From Chitinophagales bacterium (lineage in GTDB: Bacteria > Bacteroidota > Bacteroidia > Chitinophagales > Saprospiraceae): a DNA stretch of 64,000 nt. The number at the start of each line of letters is the position of its first letter. The stretch's first letter is position 1. The position numbers were made by a program, and so were the translations under genes. The stretch is from the NCBI GenBank assembly GCA_013299105.1, contig JAAFJY010000035.1:23433-87432 (forward strand). The letters run 5' to 3'. The notes below the pieces were generated by a model. It ran no database searches. It saw only the letters and a program-made list of their open reading frames with translations, and was not told the DNA's origin. This document shows positions 62,401 through 63,522 of this stretch, in pieces.

Positions 62401-62960
62401 ACGCCCGCAACCTGGCCTTCCAGGATGTGGTGTACGGGGTAGCTGGCCGCCAGAACATTGGCTTGCGCTACGCACAGGAGGGCTTGATCACCCTGAGCTG
62501 GAACGCTGCCGAAATAGCTGCCGCAATTGGCAACAAGACCGAACTGTTCCGCATCAAGTTCAAAGCCACCGCCGATGGCCGCCTGCGCGACTTGCTGGAG
62601 CTCAACTCCCGCATCACCAGCGCCGAGGCCTACGACCAGGATTTGAACCGCAAAGGCATCGCCCTGGAGTTCAACGAAGTGGTAGCAATGTCTGCCCACA
62701 TCGAACTGCTCCAGAACAGCCCGAACCCCTTCGATGAGGAGACCATGATCCGCTTCCGCTTGCCCGAAAGCAGCAACGCTACCCTGCGCATTTACGATGC
62801 CACAGGCAAGTTGCTCCGCCAGGTGAAAGGCGAGTTCGCAGCTGGCATGAACAAAGTCCTGCTCACCCGCAGCGACCTGCAAAATGCCAGCGGCCTGCTG
62901 ATCTACACCCTCGAAGTGAACGGCCAGGTGATCGCCAAGAAGATGAACATGACGAGATAA
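29436..62960 (+). CDS. Giant (11,174-residue) T9SS-secreted repeat protein, probable surface adhesin
   Basis: One uninterrupted 33.5-kb frame. Layout by residue: 1-84 extended N-terminus; 85-102 hydrophobic export signal ending FSQ; ~103-616 unique region and two PKD/SprB-like modules; ~617-6707 about 70 Ig-like repeats (GPLTC ... W-K-N-S ... NGCKATATT) interrupted by three 187-residue modules; ~6708-7199 PKD-like modules; ~7200-8690 thirteen SdrD_B repeats (GDFVWEDKDGDGIQD, calcium-binding Asp pattern); ~8695-10050 eight Cys-rich modules, three DUF11-like copies and a fourteenth SdrD_B; ~10055-10755 HYR-like and unique parts; ~10756 carboxypeptidase-regulatory-like; ~10815-10880 dockerin-like (DVNNSGTITSADIVELRRLV); ~10945-11080 cohesin-like; ~11085-11174 T9SS type A domain (NSPNPFDEETMIRF). 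It probably makes a long disulphide- and calcium-stiffened surface fibre for adhesion or gliding; function is inferred. Its ATG overlaps the upstream stop. Confidence 0.93.
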   Translation: MKLSHVFSASLNESNATCNKNQFEQQQCKLANLMNAMNATPIPTQSTRSMYARANAATNAQSGGWSPVFRTLPIGQISFLQRTGLFLFLLAGMALSSPVFSQNYTCSISQPNGACGDAVMYYFDKDGTMHSFDMVSGSMNYSPTSGSITMRIREQGVSTNTADVSLSISGGSTTGTPHEGPCSGGSTTGWRYYTSFSGSVTGTGALAGLRISISLGGYPPFHVGNGGSTAGDPTTPGFAAWSVATVNAWPTAGQMYFKPVGQSSQTDFEGDLSCSCTLPSTSIDCEANVNGAGYNVISTCQVTANQGQSLYLSVNPNVSTVTWTGPNGFAGTGNDVLISNSVQPAMSGNYVATVTTEEGCRGTKTIQVTITGVSVSVNHPTICAGSSGTITATATGGTTPYRYNWSTGATTSSISVNPTSNASYTVTVTDFANRTATAVSNVTVNPRPTLQCEARVNGTWSILSSCAVTVQLGNDVALSVNPQVSTVNWSGPNGFSVTGNNDAFIASSITAAQVGAYTATLTDANGCSNVTTITVTANTPNPTVSVNHPTICAGTNGTITATGSGGTTPYRYSWSNGMTTSAITVSPTANASYTVTLTDAANRTATAVSNVTVNGLPNASASNNGPLTCIKTSVTLTGSSTTTGVSFAWKNSAGTTIATTAVTTVTTAGTYTLEVTSAQGCKATATTTVSSNTTLPNASASVNGALGCGRTSVTLTGTSTTPGATFVWKNSAGTTISTTSTATATTAGNYTLEVTDPANGCKKTVTQAVVSDNTTITLSGSSSFEICAGGSVTLSATTNATSPYTDIEFMRFVTQQSNPYTSSSPKTYLGGFPVPTSSAGSITSTDFPAGTTQQVYYVYACTKPDPQPGYCQPFVEYIVRVNPKPTVNAGADRIICSGTSTTLTAVGSGGTPGYTYNWSHSLGAGASKSVSPTATTTYTVTVTDTKGCTATDAVKVTVDNTTITLSGSSSFEICTGGSVTFAATSNATSPYTAIEFVRFSSQQANPYTATATKTYLGYFNVPTAAVGTVSSTDFPGGTTQQVYYVYACTKPDPTAGYCQPFVEYIVRVNPKPTVDAGAPQTICGGSATITAVGSGGTPGYTYNWSNSLGAGASKTVSPTATTTYTVTVTDSKGCTATDNVTITVSGTGISATAANNGPLTCTKTSATISATPTTGVTYAWTVPTGVTNPGNVASFSSTTPGAYTVTVTSTTSGCTGTSSTTLTQNTTAPNINASNDGPLTCTDGSVTLTGSSTTSGATFVWKNSAGTTIATTATTTVSTAGTYTLEVTGPNGCKATMTTTVTSNTTLPNINASNDGPLTCADGTVTLTGSSTTLGATFVWKNSAGTTIATTATTTVTTAGTYTLEVTGPNGCKATMTTTVGSNTTAPNATASNNGPLGCGKTSVTLTGTSTTTGATFAWKNSAGTVIATTATTTVTSAGTYTLEVTAPNGCKTTRTTTVVLDNTTITLSGSSSFEICAGGSVTFTATTNATSPYTDIEFVRFSTQQSNPYTATAPKTYLGGFPVPTSSAGSVTSTDFPAGTTQQVYYVYACTKPDPQPGYCQPFVEYIVRVNPKPTVDAGAPQTICAGSPATITAVGSGGTPAYTYNWSNSLGAGASKTVSPTATTTYTVTVTDSKGCTATDNVTVTVSNGVSASASNNGPLTCATTSATISATPTTGVSYAWTVPTGATNPGNVASFSTTVPGTYTVTVTATGSGCTATASTTLNQNNSAPNINASNNGPLTCAKTSVTLTGSSTTSGVTYAWKNSAGTVIATTASTTVPTAGTYTLEVSGPNGCVATTTTTVTQDLSQPNISASNDGPLTCADGTVTLTGSSTTVGATFIWKNSTGTTIATTATTMVTTAGTYTLEVTGPNGCKATATTNVTENKVLPNISANNNGPLTCAKTSVTLTGSSTTTGVSYIWKNSAGTTIATTATTTVNTTGTYTLEVTGPNGCKATATTTVTQDIAVPNISASASGTFTCAVTSVSLNGSSTTPGVTYSWKNSAGTVIATTASTTVNTGGTYTLELTAPNGCTATATVTVTGNTTPPNASASNDGPLTCTKTSVNLTGSSTTSGVTYVWKNSAGTTIATTATTTVTTAGTYTLEVTGPNGCKATTTTTVSGSTTPPNASASNNGPLTCSKTSVTLTGSSTTTGVSFEWTNSAGTVISSTATATVTTAGTYTLEVTAPNGCVATTTTTVVQDISVPNISASNDGPLTCADGTVNLTGSSTTPGATFVWKNSAGTTIATAATTTVTTAGTYTLEVTGPNGCKATATTTVTQNISLPNAGASNNGPLTCAKTSVNLTGSSTTTGVSYIWKNSTGTTIATTATTTVTTAGTYTLEVTGPNGCKATATTTVTQDLSVPNASASNNGPLTCSKTSVSLTGSSTTTGVSYVWKNSAGTTIATTSTTSVTTAGTYTLEVTGPNGCVATTTTTVTQDISVPNINASNDGPLTCTKTSVTLTGSSTTTGVSFVWKNSVGTTIASTASTTVNTAGTYTLEVTGPNGCKATATTTVTGNTTPPNISASNNGPLTCSKTSVTLTGSSTTAGVSYEWTNSTGTVISSTATATVSTPGTYTLEVTAPNGCVATTTTIVTQDISVPNISASNDGPLTCIDGTVTLTGSSTTPGVTYVWKNNTGTTIATTATTTVTTAGIYTLEVTGPNGCKATATTTVISNTSLPNASAGNNGPLTCSKTSVTLTGSSSTSGVSYIWKNSAGTTISTTNIATISTAGTYTLEVTGPNGCKATASTTVIQDISLPNISTSNNGPLTCTKTSVTLTGSSTTTGVTFAWKNGAGTVIATTASTSVTTPGTYTLEVTGPNGCIATATTTVTQDNTTPNVNASNDGPLTCTDGTVTLTASSTTTGVTYVWKNTAGTTISTTATASVTIAGTYTVEVSAPNGCKATATTTVTENKVLPNISASNNGPLTCSKTSVTLTGNSTTSGVTYAWKNSAGTVIATAATTSVTAAGTYTLEVTGPNGCVASATTTVTQDISTPNVSASNDGPLTCTDGTVTLTGSSTTSGVSFVWKNGAGATIATNATTTVTTAGTYTLEVTGPNGCKATATTTVTENKVLPNISASNNGPLTCSKTSVTLTGSSTTTGVTFAWKNSAGTVIATAATTTVNTAGTYTLEVTGPNGCVASSTTTVTQDISLPNISASNNGPLTCSKTSVTLTGSSTTTGVSFVWKNSAGTTIATTATTTVIAAGTYTLEVTGPNGCVATATTTVTSDISLPNISASNNGPLTCTKTSVTLTGSSTTSGVSFVWKNSAGTTIATTSTTTVTTAGTYTLEVTGPNGCKATATTIVTQDISLPNISVSNNGPLTCTKSNVTLTGSSTTAGVSYVWKKSDGTTIATTATTSVTVAGIYTLELTGPNGCKATATTTVAEDKTLPNASASNNGPLTCTKTSVTLTGSSTTSGVSFIWKNSAGTTIASSATTTVTTAGTYTLEVTGPNGCKATATTTVTEDKADPNISVSNDGPLTCTKTSVTLMGSSSTTGVTFEWKNSAGTTIANTATTTVTTPGAYTLEVIAPNGCSVKSTTTVTQDISLPNISTSNDGPLTCTKTSVTLTGSSTTPGATFVWKNSAGTTIATTATTSVTAAGTYTLEVTSPNGCKATATTTVTEDKTLPNISASNNGPLTCSKTSVTLMGSSTTAGISYAWKNSAGTVIATTATTSVTTPGTYTLEVTGPNGCKATATTTVTEDKSTPNISASNNGPLTCAKTSVTLTGSSTTSGVSYTWKNSAGTIIASTATTSVTTPGTYTLEVTAPNGCKATTTTTVTEDKTTPNISASNDGPLTCTDGTVTLSGSSTTTGVSYVWKNSAGATIATTATTTVTVPGTYTLEVTAPNGCKATATTTVAEDKALPNVSASNDGPLTCTDGMVTLTGSSTTPGVTFAWKNSAGTTIATTATTTVTTAGTYTLEVTAPNGCKATATTTITEDKTTPNISASNDGPLTCAKTSVILTGTSTTPGVTYVWKNSTGTTIATTATTSVSTPGTYTLEITGPNGCKATNTTNVTEDKTIPNISASNNGPLTCAKTSVTLTGSSTTPGVTYVWKNSAGTTIASSATTTVTTPGIYTLEVTGPNGCKATAATTVTEDKTTPNISASNDGPLTCTDGTVTLTGSSTTPGATFVWKNSAGTTIATMATTSVTTPGTYTLEVTGPNGCKATATTTVTEDKALPNISASNNGPLTCAKTSVTLTGSSTTAGVTYAWKNSTGTTIASTATTSVTATGTYTLEVTGPNGCKATANTTVMEDKTTPNINATNDGPLTCAKTSVTLTGSSTTANVTYIWKNSAGTTIASTATTTVTIPGTYTLEITGPNGCKATATTIVTEDKTAPNISATNDGPLTCAKTSVTLTGSSTTPGVTYVWKNAAGNIIASAATATVTAAGTYTLEITGPNGCKATATTTVTQDITLPNISAGNDGPLTCAKTSVTLTGTSTTTGVTYTWKNSAGATIATTATTTVTVAGIYTLEVNGPNGCKATATTTVGEDKTVPNATANNDGPLTCAKTSVTLTGSSTTPGVTYAWKNSAGTVIATTATTTVTTPGTYTLEVTAGNGCKATATATVIQDIAVPNISASNNGPLTCTKTSVTLTGASTTTGVTYAWKNSAGTVIATTATTTVTDAGTYTFEVTAPNGCKATITTVVTEDKTLPNVSASNNGPLTCVKTSVTLTGASTTPGATYRWEDAGGNLIATTLTTTVSATGSYVFVVTAPNGCKASATTIVTQDNSVPNATATNDGPLTCNKTLVTLTGSSTTTGVSFQWKNSAGTVIATTATTQVNTPGTYTLIVIGTNGCNASASTALAEDKGVNLLASNDGPLTCAKTSVTLTGTSTSPGATFRWKNAAGTVIANTAITTITVAGTYTLEVTGGNGCVATTTTDVLEDKVAPNANAGNNGPLTCTKTSVTLTGSSTTPNVTYAWKNSAGTVIATTATTTVSTPGVYTLEVTASNGCKATATTNVTQDITVPNISAGNDGPLTCAKTSVTLTGSSTTSGATFVWKNSAGTVIATTATTTVGATGIYTLEVTGPNGCKATATTTVTQDGALPNINATNDGPLTCAKTSVALTGSSSTPGVTYAWKNSAGTVIASTATTSVSTPGVYTLEITGPNGCKATASTSVTEDKATPNINASNDGPLTCAKTSVTLTGASSTPGATFVWKNSTGTTIASTATTTVTTPGTYTLEVTGPNGCKATATTTVTEDKAIPNISAANNGPLTCAKTSVTLTGSATTPNVTYVWINSAGTVIATTATTSVNTPGVYTLEVTASNGCKATATTTVSEDKTTPNISAGNDGPLTCAKTSVTLTGSSSTPGATFVWKNSAGTTIATTATTTVGAAGTYTLEVTGPNGCKATATTTVTQDGALPNINAINDGPLTCAKTSVTLTGSSTTTGVTYAWKNSTGTVIATTATTTVNTPDVYTLEITGPNGCKASVSTAVTEDKATPNINASNDGPLTCAKTSVTLTGASSTPSATFVWKNSAGTTIASTATTSVTTPGTYTLEVTGPNGCKATATTTVTEDKTIPNISATNDGPLTCAKTSVTLTGSSTTANVTYAWKNSAGTVIATTATTSVTIPGTYTLEITGPNGCKTTATTNVSEDKTTPNISAANDGPLTCAKTSVTLTGSSSTPGATFVWKNSAGTTIATTATTTVGAAGTYTLEVTGPNGCKATAATTVTQDGALPNINAINDGPLTCAKTSVTLTGSSTTPGVTYAWKNSTGTVIATTATTSVSTPGIYTLEITGPNGCKATATTNVTEYKTVPNINAANDGPLTCTKTSVTLTGSSTTANVTYAWKNSAGTVIATTATTSVTFAGTYTLEVTGPNGCKATATTTVAEDKTVPNINATNDGPLTCAKTSVTLSGSSTTAGVSYAWKNSAGTVIATTATTSVTTPGTYTLEITGPNGCKATATTTVTEDKATPNISAANDGPLTCAKTSVTLTGASTTPGATFVWKNAAGTTISNTAITTVSTAGTYTLEVTGTNGCKATATTTVTLDGTLPNINASNDGPLTCAKTSVTLTGSSTTPGVTYAWKNSAGTVIATTATTSVSTPGVYTLEITGPNGCKASASTSVTEDKAQPNASAANDGPLTCTKTSVTLTGTSTTANVTYAWKNSTGTVIATTATTSVTLPGTYTLEVTGPNGCVSSATTIVVEDKTVPNISAINDGPLTCAKTNVTLTGSSTTFGVLYAWKNSAGTVIATTATTTVSTPGIYTLEITGPNGCKATATTTVAQDITVPNISVANDGPLTCTKTSVTLTGSSTTLGVTYAWKNSAGTVIASTATTTVTVAGIYTLEVTAPNGCKATMTTTVVLDSTVPNISAANDGPLTCAKTSVTLTGSSNTPGVTYVWKNSTGTVIASTATTSVTVPGTYTLEITGPNGCKATATTTVTEDKTVPNINASNDGPLTCAKTSVTLTGASSTSGVTYVWKNSTGTVIASTATTSVTTPGTYTLEVTGPNGCKATATTTVTEDKTVPNISANNDGPLTCLKTTVTLTGNSTTPGVSYTWKNSAGTVISSFATATVSTAGTYTLEVTGPNGCKATTTSVVTEDKTAPNITAANNGPLTCTKTSVTLTGSSTTPNVTYQWKNAAGTIIASTATTTVSTPGVYTLEITGPNGCKATATTTVTEDKTIPNISASNNGPLTCAKTSVTLTGASTTPSATFEWKNASGTVISSTATASVSTPGVYTLTVTGPNGCTATTQQTVTESPKPSVTLGPDQAICEGASIQLTAVATSGTPQYTYLWSNNATTSTITVTPSATTSYRVTVTDANNCKVADTVEVTINLKPVPSIVIAPSSNDSICLGSSSTFSVNVAQGMAPYTYSWSNGLPATSSQTVSPTTSTTYSVTVTDSKQCIGSTSVRITVNPNPVVNLGLDKAICIGDNTTLTATASGGTGTLKYAWSNNATTSSITVNPTANATYSVTVTDANGCIATDELNVTVNPLPTLTVTGKSCAPNLLTYKVTLTTNATSVTANFGTVSNLGSGNFEVTGIPSGQAVNITATNTTTTCSKVEAVSAPDCNCPVVNAPVSGGDRTICQGETIPALTVTVGANETADWYNASGTQVATGTTSFTPTVAGTYFAETRNTITNCKSATRTSVTLTIRPATPTATLRNGEVCGENSPYTTAVENVLNLNTLIVSGATNGTWSTTASGVSLVGSTFTATAGQIGQTITFNYTIVGVDGPGTGNCNNRVYPITVTVTNCFAKLGDFVWVDKDGDGVQDTGEPGKSGVLVTLLDNNGNTVTTTTTGTNGDYLFTLLPPGTYTVRFSKPSGFEFTTADQGGNDNRDSDANTTTGQTGNIVLAAGDDNRSVDAGIYEPAAIGDFVWEDKDGDGQQDSGEPGVAGVTVRLLSPAGATLATQTTGTNGDYLFTGLKPGDYVIQFVLPSGRTFTSSNVGSDASDSDANPNDSGKTGTYNLESGETDRTVDAGIYTAASIGDFVWEDKDGDGQQDGGEPGVAGVTVNLLNTAGTVLATQTTGTNGDYLFTGLKPGDYVVQFVLPGGRQFTSANTGNDASDSDANPNDSGKTSTINLESGETDRTVDAGVYTPAAIGDFVWEDKDGDGQQDSGEPGVAGVTVRLLSTTGTTLDTKTTDANGEYLFTGLKPGDYVIQFVLPGGRSFTPSNVGSDASDSDANPNDSGKTSAYNLESGETDRSVDAGIYAPASLGDFVWEDKDADGVQDSGENGVAGVTVTLLKGDGSPTGQTAVTNSSGAYSFTNLVPGAYRVQFGLPSDFFRSPVDQGGNDATDSDASTGTGQTGTYTLQSGENNLTVDAGIYRQASLGDFVWNDRNGNGQQDGGTETGIAGVTVKLFTSNNTPAGQTVTDANGAYSFTGLTPGAYYVMFTAPSGYTFSPADQGGNDANDSDANPSGNSPIIVLNSGDNNTTVDAGLLQVTSSIGNFVWEDKDADGIQDGDEPGIAGVTVRLLDQNFNEIRTQTTNSSGGYLFQNLPAGTYYVEFGTPSGDYKRSPVNQGSNDAIDSDAGSNGRSPAIVLAANASDLTIDAGFYREGSISNFVWEDLDGDGIQDSGEPGVNGVTVKLLDKNGNELATTVTANGGQYIFDNLTPGDYIVQFITPGGFSITKADQGGNDASDSDANPNNSGKTSTINLSSNEDDTSVDAGIYRPVSIGDFVWNDKDGDGIQDSGENGVSGVTVRLLDASGAVVATQTTGANGDYLFSNLTPGTYSVEFVLPGGRKFSSPDQGGNDATDSDANTTTGRTPQVTLTSGQSNLTLDAGIYTPARLGDFVWEDKNGDGKQDSGEPGISGVTVRLLDASGNTVATTTTNSNGLYEFTDIKPGTYMVQFTLPSGLSATLSNAGSNDAIDSDIDATGKVNNIVLNSGDNNTTVDAGLTRAASLGDFVWEDQDGDGIQDSGEPGVAGVTVRLLNASGSVIGTQVTGTNGDYLFTNLPPGTYSVEFVLSGGRVFSPADRGGNDATDSDANTTTGRTPQVTLASGESNRTLDAGVYFPGKIGDFVWEDRDGDGIQDSGEPGISNITVRLLDANGNTLRTTTTNGSGRYEFTNVPPGNYRVQFVLSGIDAAFTLPGQGSDEEKNSDAYTSGLTPVFTLGSGQTDLSWDAGIVTLARLGDFVWEDKDRDGIQDEGEPGIAGVTVTLFDAAGEQVGQRITGAQGQYLFTQLRPGDYKVVFGAVSGMVRTTQNAGSDDAKDSDANASGETGIYNLSSGEQELTVDAGYHLPVTQECKIDAQVTDIVCDNKGTADPADDTYTFKLTVTGTNASAQGWKTTINNQSVTGTYGQTVTVGPLLISAGNRQFTVTDATNTACGEKQVSVTAPAPCSTRPDLGLTKQFVSATLQSNGSYEVKYTITVNSPTGSLSSTYDLADAPAFDNDVTINSASFTSTASAGAALTGSGPWTLANDQAISAGQTHTYTLTVNVSLNLTDATGDNRYTACGAGTSTNPVAGQGLFNEARLDLNNDGTADKRATACGDLPQCSITARVTEVTCDNKGTASATDDTYSFKLTVTGTNASTGWTTTINGQTVTGTYGQTVTVSGILISAGNVQFTVRDANNAACGTEQLTVTAPAPCSTRPDLGLTKQFVSATLQGNGSYEVKYTITVNSPAGSLSSTYDLADAPAFDNDVTINSASFTSTVSAGAALTGSGPWTLANDQAISAGQTHTYTLTVNVSLNLTDATGDNRYTACGAGTSTTPVAGQGLFNEARLDLNNDGTADKRATACGDLPQCAITARVTEVTCDNKGTATAADDTYSFKLTVTGTNASTGWTTTINGQTVTGTYGQTVTVSGILISAGNVQFTVRDANNAACSTEQLTVTAPAPCSTQPKLAVLKKLTDKRSLGDNRFEVKYSITVSSPAGSASTAYDLVDAPAFDNDLIINSASFTSTVSAGGALTGSGPWTLANDQAINGGQTHTYTLTVVVTLNLSDGVGDNRYETCGQGTGGTPTPGKGLYNQARLDVNNDGTADETSVDCDDLPLKNVIGDYVWNDKDGDGLQDDDETGISGVSVTLHRCSDNSVVDRTTTDSKGNYMFMGMPAGDYYVVFSKPAGFDAVPANVGTNREKDSNADQTGKTACFTVNNGDTNNSIDEGFKPSTPACDLKVLVSDVVCDGKGTKDTLDDIYSFRLLVTGTGKAWKTQIAGRTVTGKYNQPAILGPYVIVSNRSLQFTVTDSLNTACASQVISVIAPRTCSETTVPCNISKSDLLSVDCDPKGTLSDPSDDVFTFTVRINGSSSTNKWIAEDGPKTTGNYGEIAKFGPYKIIDGDVTFIVRDAGNPECKLTIYVPAPKTCSNECAVKATVANVKCNDNGTPENPDDDTYTFEMTVSGNNTSKTWIANDPKLSTGEFNKMVVMGPYSIKTNPSLKFGVFDQARFTACATEVSVTAPKACSDIAKCEIVTKVQNAKCSSNGTADDPTDDTFTFEIVVTGKNTGATWVARDGKGTTGKYGEVVKFGPFKISAGAVTFNIVDVQDTTCRTRLLVGVPDECSKTCAIKATVVEVKRDTKGTASTADDTFTFTVKVEGRHNSASWTASDGGTNPIRGFYGTTVSFGPYPVSGGSKTVIFSDALDSDCRTTVKAEAPGVVDNTPKCPEDLVSTIKRTRTAQLFAGSLETTDKSFTQPNRPCWLPNTTLANGKRYYDVASFRTDSLPKQKYSFVLLTNTSTAQGTPDAHGALFLGSELGTAIECGDVASPCNNPLAYEVNKNGMSLIVPNYPAETWKVAMEFSAELDSNKVYTLFNTTLSAEKTAGYVWVVYHETDGKRLVINPTTRRPYASQAVVNERELLCSDVNNILNVAESMDLLGKPLANGMPIDRVTIKDRLATGGECKADTIYREFTVFLADKSTTDCKQRIIIRKPTLNHVSQPLCNYDFECGDLADMKLDKKGRPHPQVTGYPLVVSAFASHNLDSTYCNLKAVYRDSIIKGKCAGSYTIRRIWTVTDKCVPNASSRYEQRINIGDFTAPIVECVAGGHNCPVADDGHTILYSADPFDCSGTIEAPLPKAWDACSDSLSILTEVLRIDRRIIRNSQGTPIDTIETTVVIDTIKAKEDRRLKNLKFSDYYFRYTVSDLCGNKTVQLCRFRVADLEAPIAVCAPTPNFSLGSSGRARALVRHIDWGSYDNCGIASIQVRRLVKYDEKTGAKLTKPFYTAWGPYVDFNCFDAQDGGLVEVQLQVIDSSGNTNMCWTNVRVEDKIAPVCAGLVDEKVACASLPATFDPIDIKQLERTFGTAHVVDNCAGLARELAPVITKTKEGYCQITRRFVARDLAGNVSVDTFKQRIVITTTNGTLCGVCDNRVFMAGKVRTEWGEPVEFVQMHLSGDALKQTRSTQKGNYEFNPLEVNRRYTITPLLDDDHRNGVSTLDAYLISRHLLGDPVLNTPYKLLAADVNNSGTITSADIVELRRLVLGEIDQLQFNTSWRFVDSTFRFHNLHAPWKDAYPEVIGIDVLTRTMRDLNFVGVKIGDVNQSVRANTATVVVPRSAGTILRIKTLDREIVAGNEYEVAFSSEDLAELFGYQFTLQFNARNLAFQDVVYGVAGRQNIGLRYAQEGLITLSWNAAEIAAAIGNKTELFRIKFKATADGRLRDLLELNSRITSAEAYDQDLNRKGIALEFNEVVAMSAHIELLQNSPNPFDEETMIRFRLPESSNATLRIYDATGKLLRQVKGEFAAGMNKVLLTRSDLQNASGLLIYTLEVNGQVIAKKMNMTR
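31282..31748 (+). repeat. Ig-like repeats 1-2 of the giant gene
   Basis: The first two copies of the ~79-codon module. The second is divergent (NGALGCGRTSV), and a 187-residue module follows directly. Confidence 0.85.
31749..32875 (+). repeat. Two tandem copies of a 187-residue module (DNTTITLSGSSSFEIC type)
   Basis: The copies start at 31749 and 32310 (561 bp apart). Each holds a lectin-like part (TQQVYYVYACTKPDP, GYCQPFVEYIVRVNPKP) followed by a PKD/SprB-like part (TAVGSGGTPGYTYNWS to TVTDTKGC). A third copy lies at 33819-34384. Confidence 0.85.
32876..33818 (+). repeat. Ig-like repeats 3-6 of the giant gene
   Basis: Repeat 3 has a variant body (TPTTGVTYAWTVPTG) shared only with repeat 7. 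Repeats 4 and 5 carry the DGT rather than KTS variant after the first Cys. Confidence 0.85.
33819..34384 (+). repeat. Third copy of the 187-residue module
   Basis: Same order as the copies at 31749 and 32310. Its beginning and its PKD-like end are nearly identical at the DNA level to those copies over long stretches, suggesting gene conversion or recent duplication. Confidence 0.85.
35577..37946 (+). repeat. Higher-order repeat: 5-mer (1185 bp) x2
   Basis: Repeats 12-16 and 17-21 correspond one to one. The marker is the rare EWTNS ... VISSTATATV variant at 35814 and again 1185 bp later at 36999, each followed by a DGT-type repeat. Confidence 0.8.
37947..38894 (+). repeat. Higher-order repeat: 2-mer (474 bp) x2
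   Basis: Repeats 22-23 and 24-25 share the same alternation: a DGT repeat ending TENKVLPN, then an SKTS repeat with VIATAATT and NGCVAS. The copies start at 37947 and 38421. Confidence 0.75.
44343..47186 (+). repeat. Higher-order repeat: 4-mer (948 bp) x3
   Basis: The units start at 44343, 45291 and 46239, exactly 948 bp apart. Each begins with a GATFVW repeat ending TQDGALPN, then a GVTYAW repeat. Long DNA stretches are identical between units. A diverged fourth unit may start at 47187. Confidence 0.85.
51031..55515 (+). repeat. Thirteen SdrD_B-type repeats (~345 bp each)
   Basis: Each starts with (L/I)GDFVW-x-D-x-D-G-D-G-x-Q-D and ends near TVDAGIY. The D-x-D-x-D-G loop is calcium-binding in this family. 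A fourteenth copy lies at 57784-58110. Confidence 0.9.
55525..59590 (+). repeat. Eight Cys-rich modules with interspersed DUF11-like copies
   Basis: Modules begin near 55530, 56280, 57028, 58130, 58430, 58720, 59020 and 59310. Each has a C-x-I/V start, a V-x-C-D-x-K-G-T turn, then DDTYTFKLTVTG, and ends with VTAP-x-x-C. Long DUF11-like segments (PDLGLTKQFVSATLQ type) follow the first three. The copies at 55810 and 56570 are almost identical in DNA sequence. Confidence 0.85.
57784..58110 (+). repeat. Fourteenth SdrD_B-type repeat
   Basis: VIGDYVWNDKDGDGLQDDDE to NNSIDEGF. It stands apart from the main SdrD_B block, separated by the DUF11-like section, and has Cys residues that the other copies lack. 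Confidence 0.85.
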
Positions 62961-63003
62961 GTTTTCTAGGGTTTAACCCTGACGCAATTGATTCGATAGG
63001 AGA

Positions 63004-63030
63004 GGGGCGCAAGTTTTTTGCGCCCCTTTT
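63004..63030 (+). terminator. Intrinsic terminator of the giant-protein operon
   Basis: GGGGCGCAA pairs perfectly with TTGCGCCCC around a five-base loop, followed by TTTT. It lies 44 bp after the stop codon. A palindrome AGGGTTTAACCCT lies between. Confidence 0.9.
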
Positions 63031-63096
63031 CCCGTTTCGGGGGAGGCCTCGGATGATTTTTTGATTGCTTCGCAAATGGCCTCGGATGGTTTTTTA

Positions 63097-63177
63097 CCTG
63101 CTGCGCAGGCTGGAATGGGAACACGGATGAAACGGATAAAACGGATTTTTCACGGATTTCCAACATGACGTTGACCC
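63097..63177 (+). repeat. Dispersed repeat copy (same family as the GxxExxY arms)
   Basis: Hairpin CCTGCTGCGCAGG, then GGGAACACGGATGAAACGG, CACGGATTTCC and AACATGACGTTGACC. It is the cleanest copy in the window and has no associated gene. Confidence 0.75.
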
Positions 63178-63200
63178 CACGCCGCAGACCTGCCACGGAG

Positions 63201-63246
63201 CTGTAGAGACAGGACATGTCCTGTCTAATGCAAGGTTAGGAAGCCA
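63201..63246 (+). repeat. Palindrome-containing repeat, copy 1
   Basis: CTGTAGA is followed by a perfect 18-bp palindrome (GACAGGACATGTCCTGTC, 63208-63225), TAATGC and GGTTAGGAAGCC. A diverged second copy lies at 63346-63393. Confidence 0.7.
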
Positions 63247-63258
63247 CGGAAAGGTTTT

Positions 63259-63345
63259 TGCCTGCTGCGCAGGCTGTTTTTAGCACACGGATTACACGGA
63301 TTTTTACGGAGCCAGCATGATGTTGACCCGCAACGTCATGCTGGC
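63259..63345 (+). repeat. Dispersed repeat copy with terminal hairpin
   Basis: GCCTGCTGCGCAGGC, then CACACGGATTACACGGATTT. A 15-bp hairpin follows (GCCAGCATGATGTTG with CAACGTCATGCTGGC, one mismatch, 63311-63345). It belongs to the same family as 6706-6799. Confidence 0.65.
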
Positions 63346-63393
63346 CTGTAGAGACAGAACACACCCTGTCTAATGCCACGTTGGGAAGGCCAA
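63346..63393 (+). repeat. Palindrome-containing repeat, copy 2
   Basis: CTGTAGAGACAGAACACACC, then CTGTCTAATGC and GTTGGGAAGGCC: a direct, diverged copy of 63201-63246 in which the palindrome has decayed. Confidence 0.6.
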
Positions 63394-63522
63394 AATAGGG
63401 GTGTGGTCATCGTAACGGACGAGCGCGAAACGTTTATCAAACTTTTGGAAGCTTAGCAAACGTTTCACACTCGCCCTTCGAGGGATTGTCTCAAAAACCT
63501 CCACAACTAAGTAACGGTTCAA

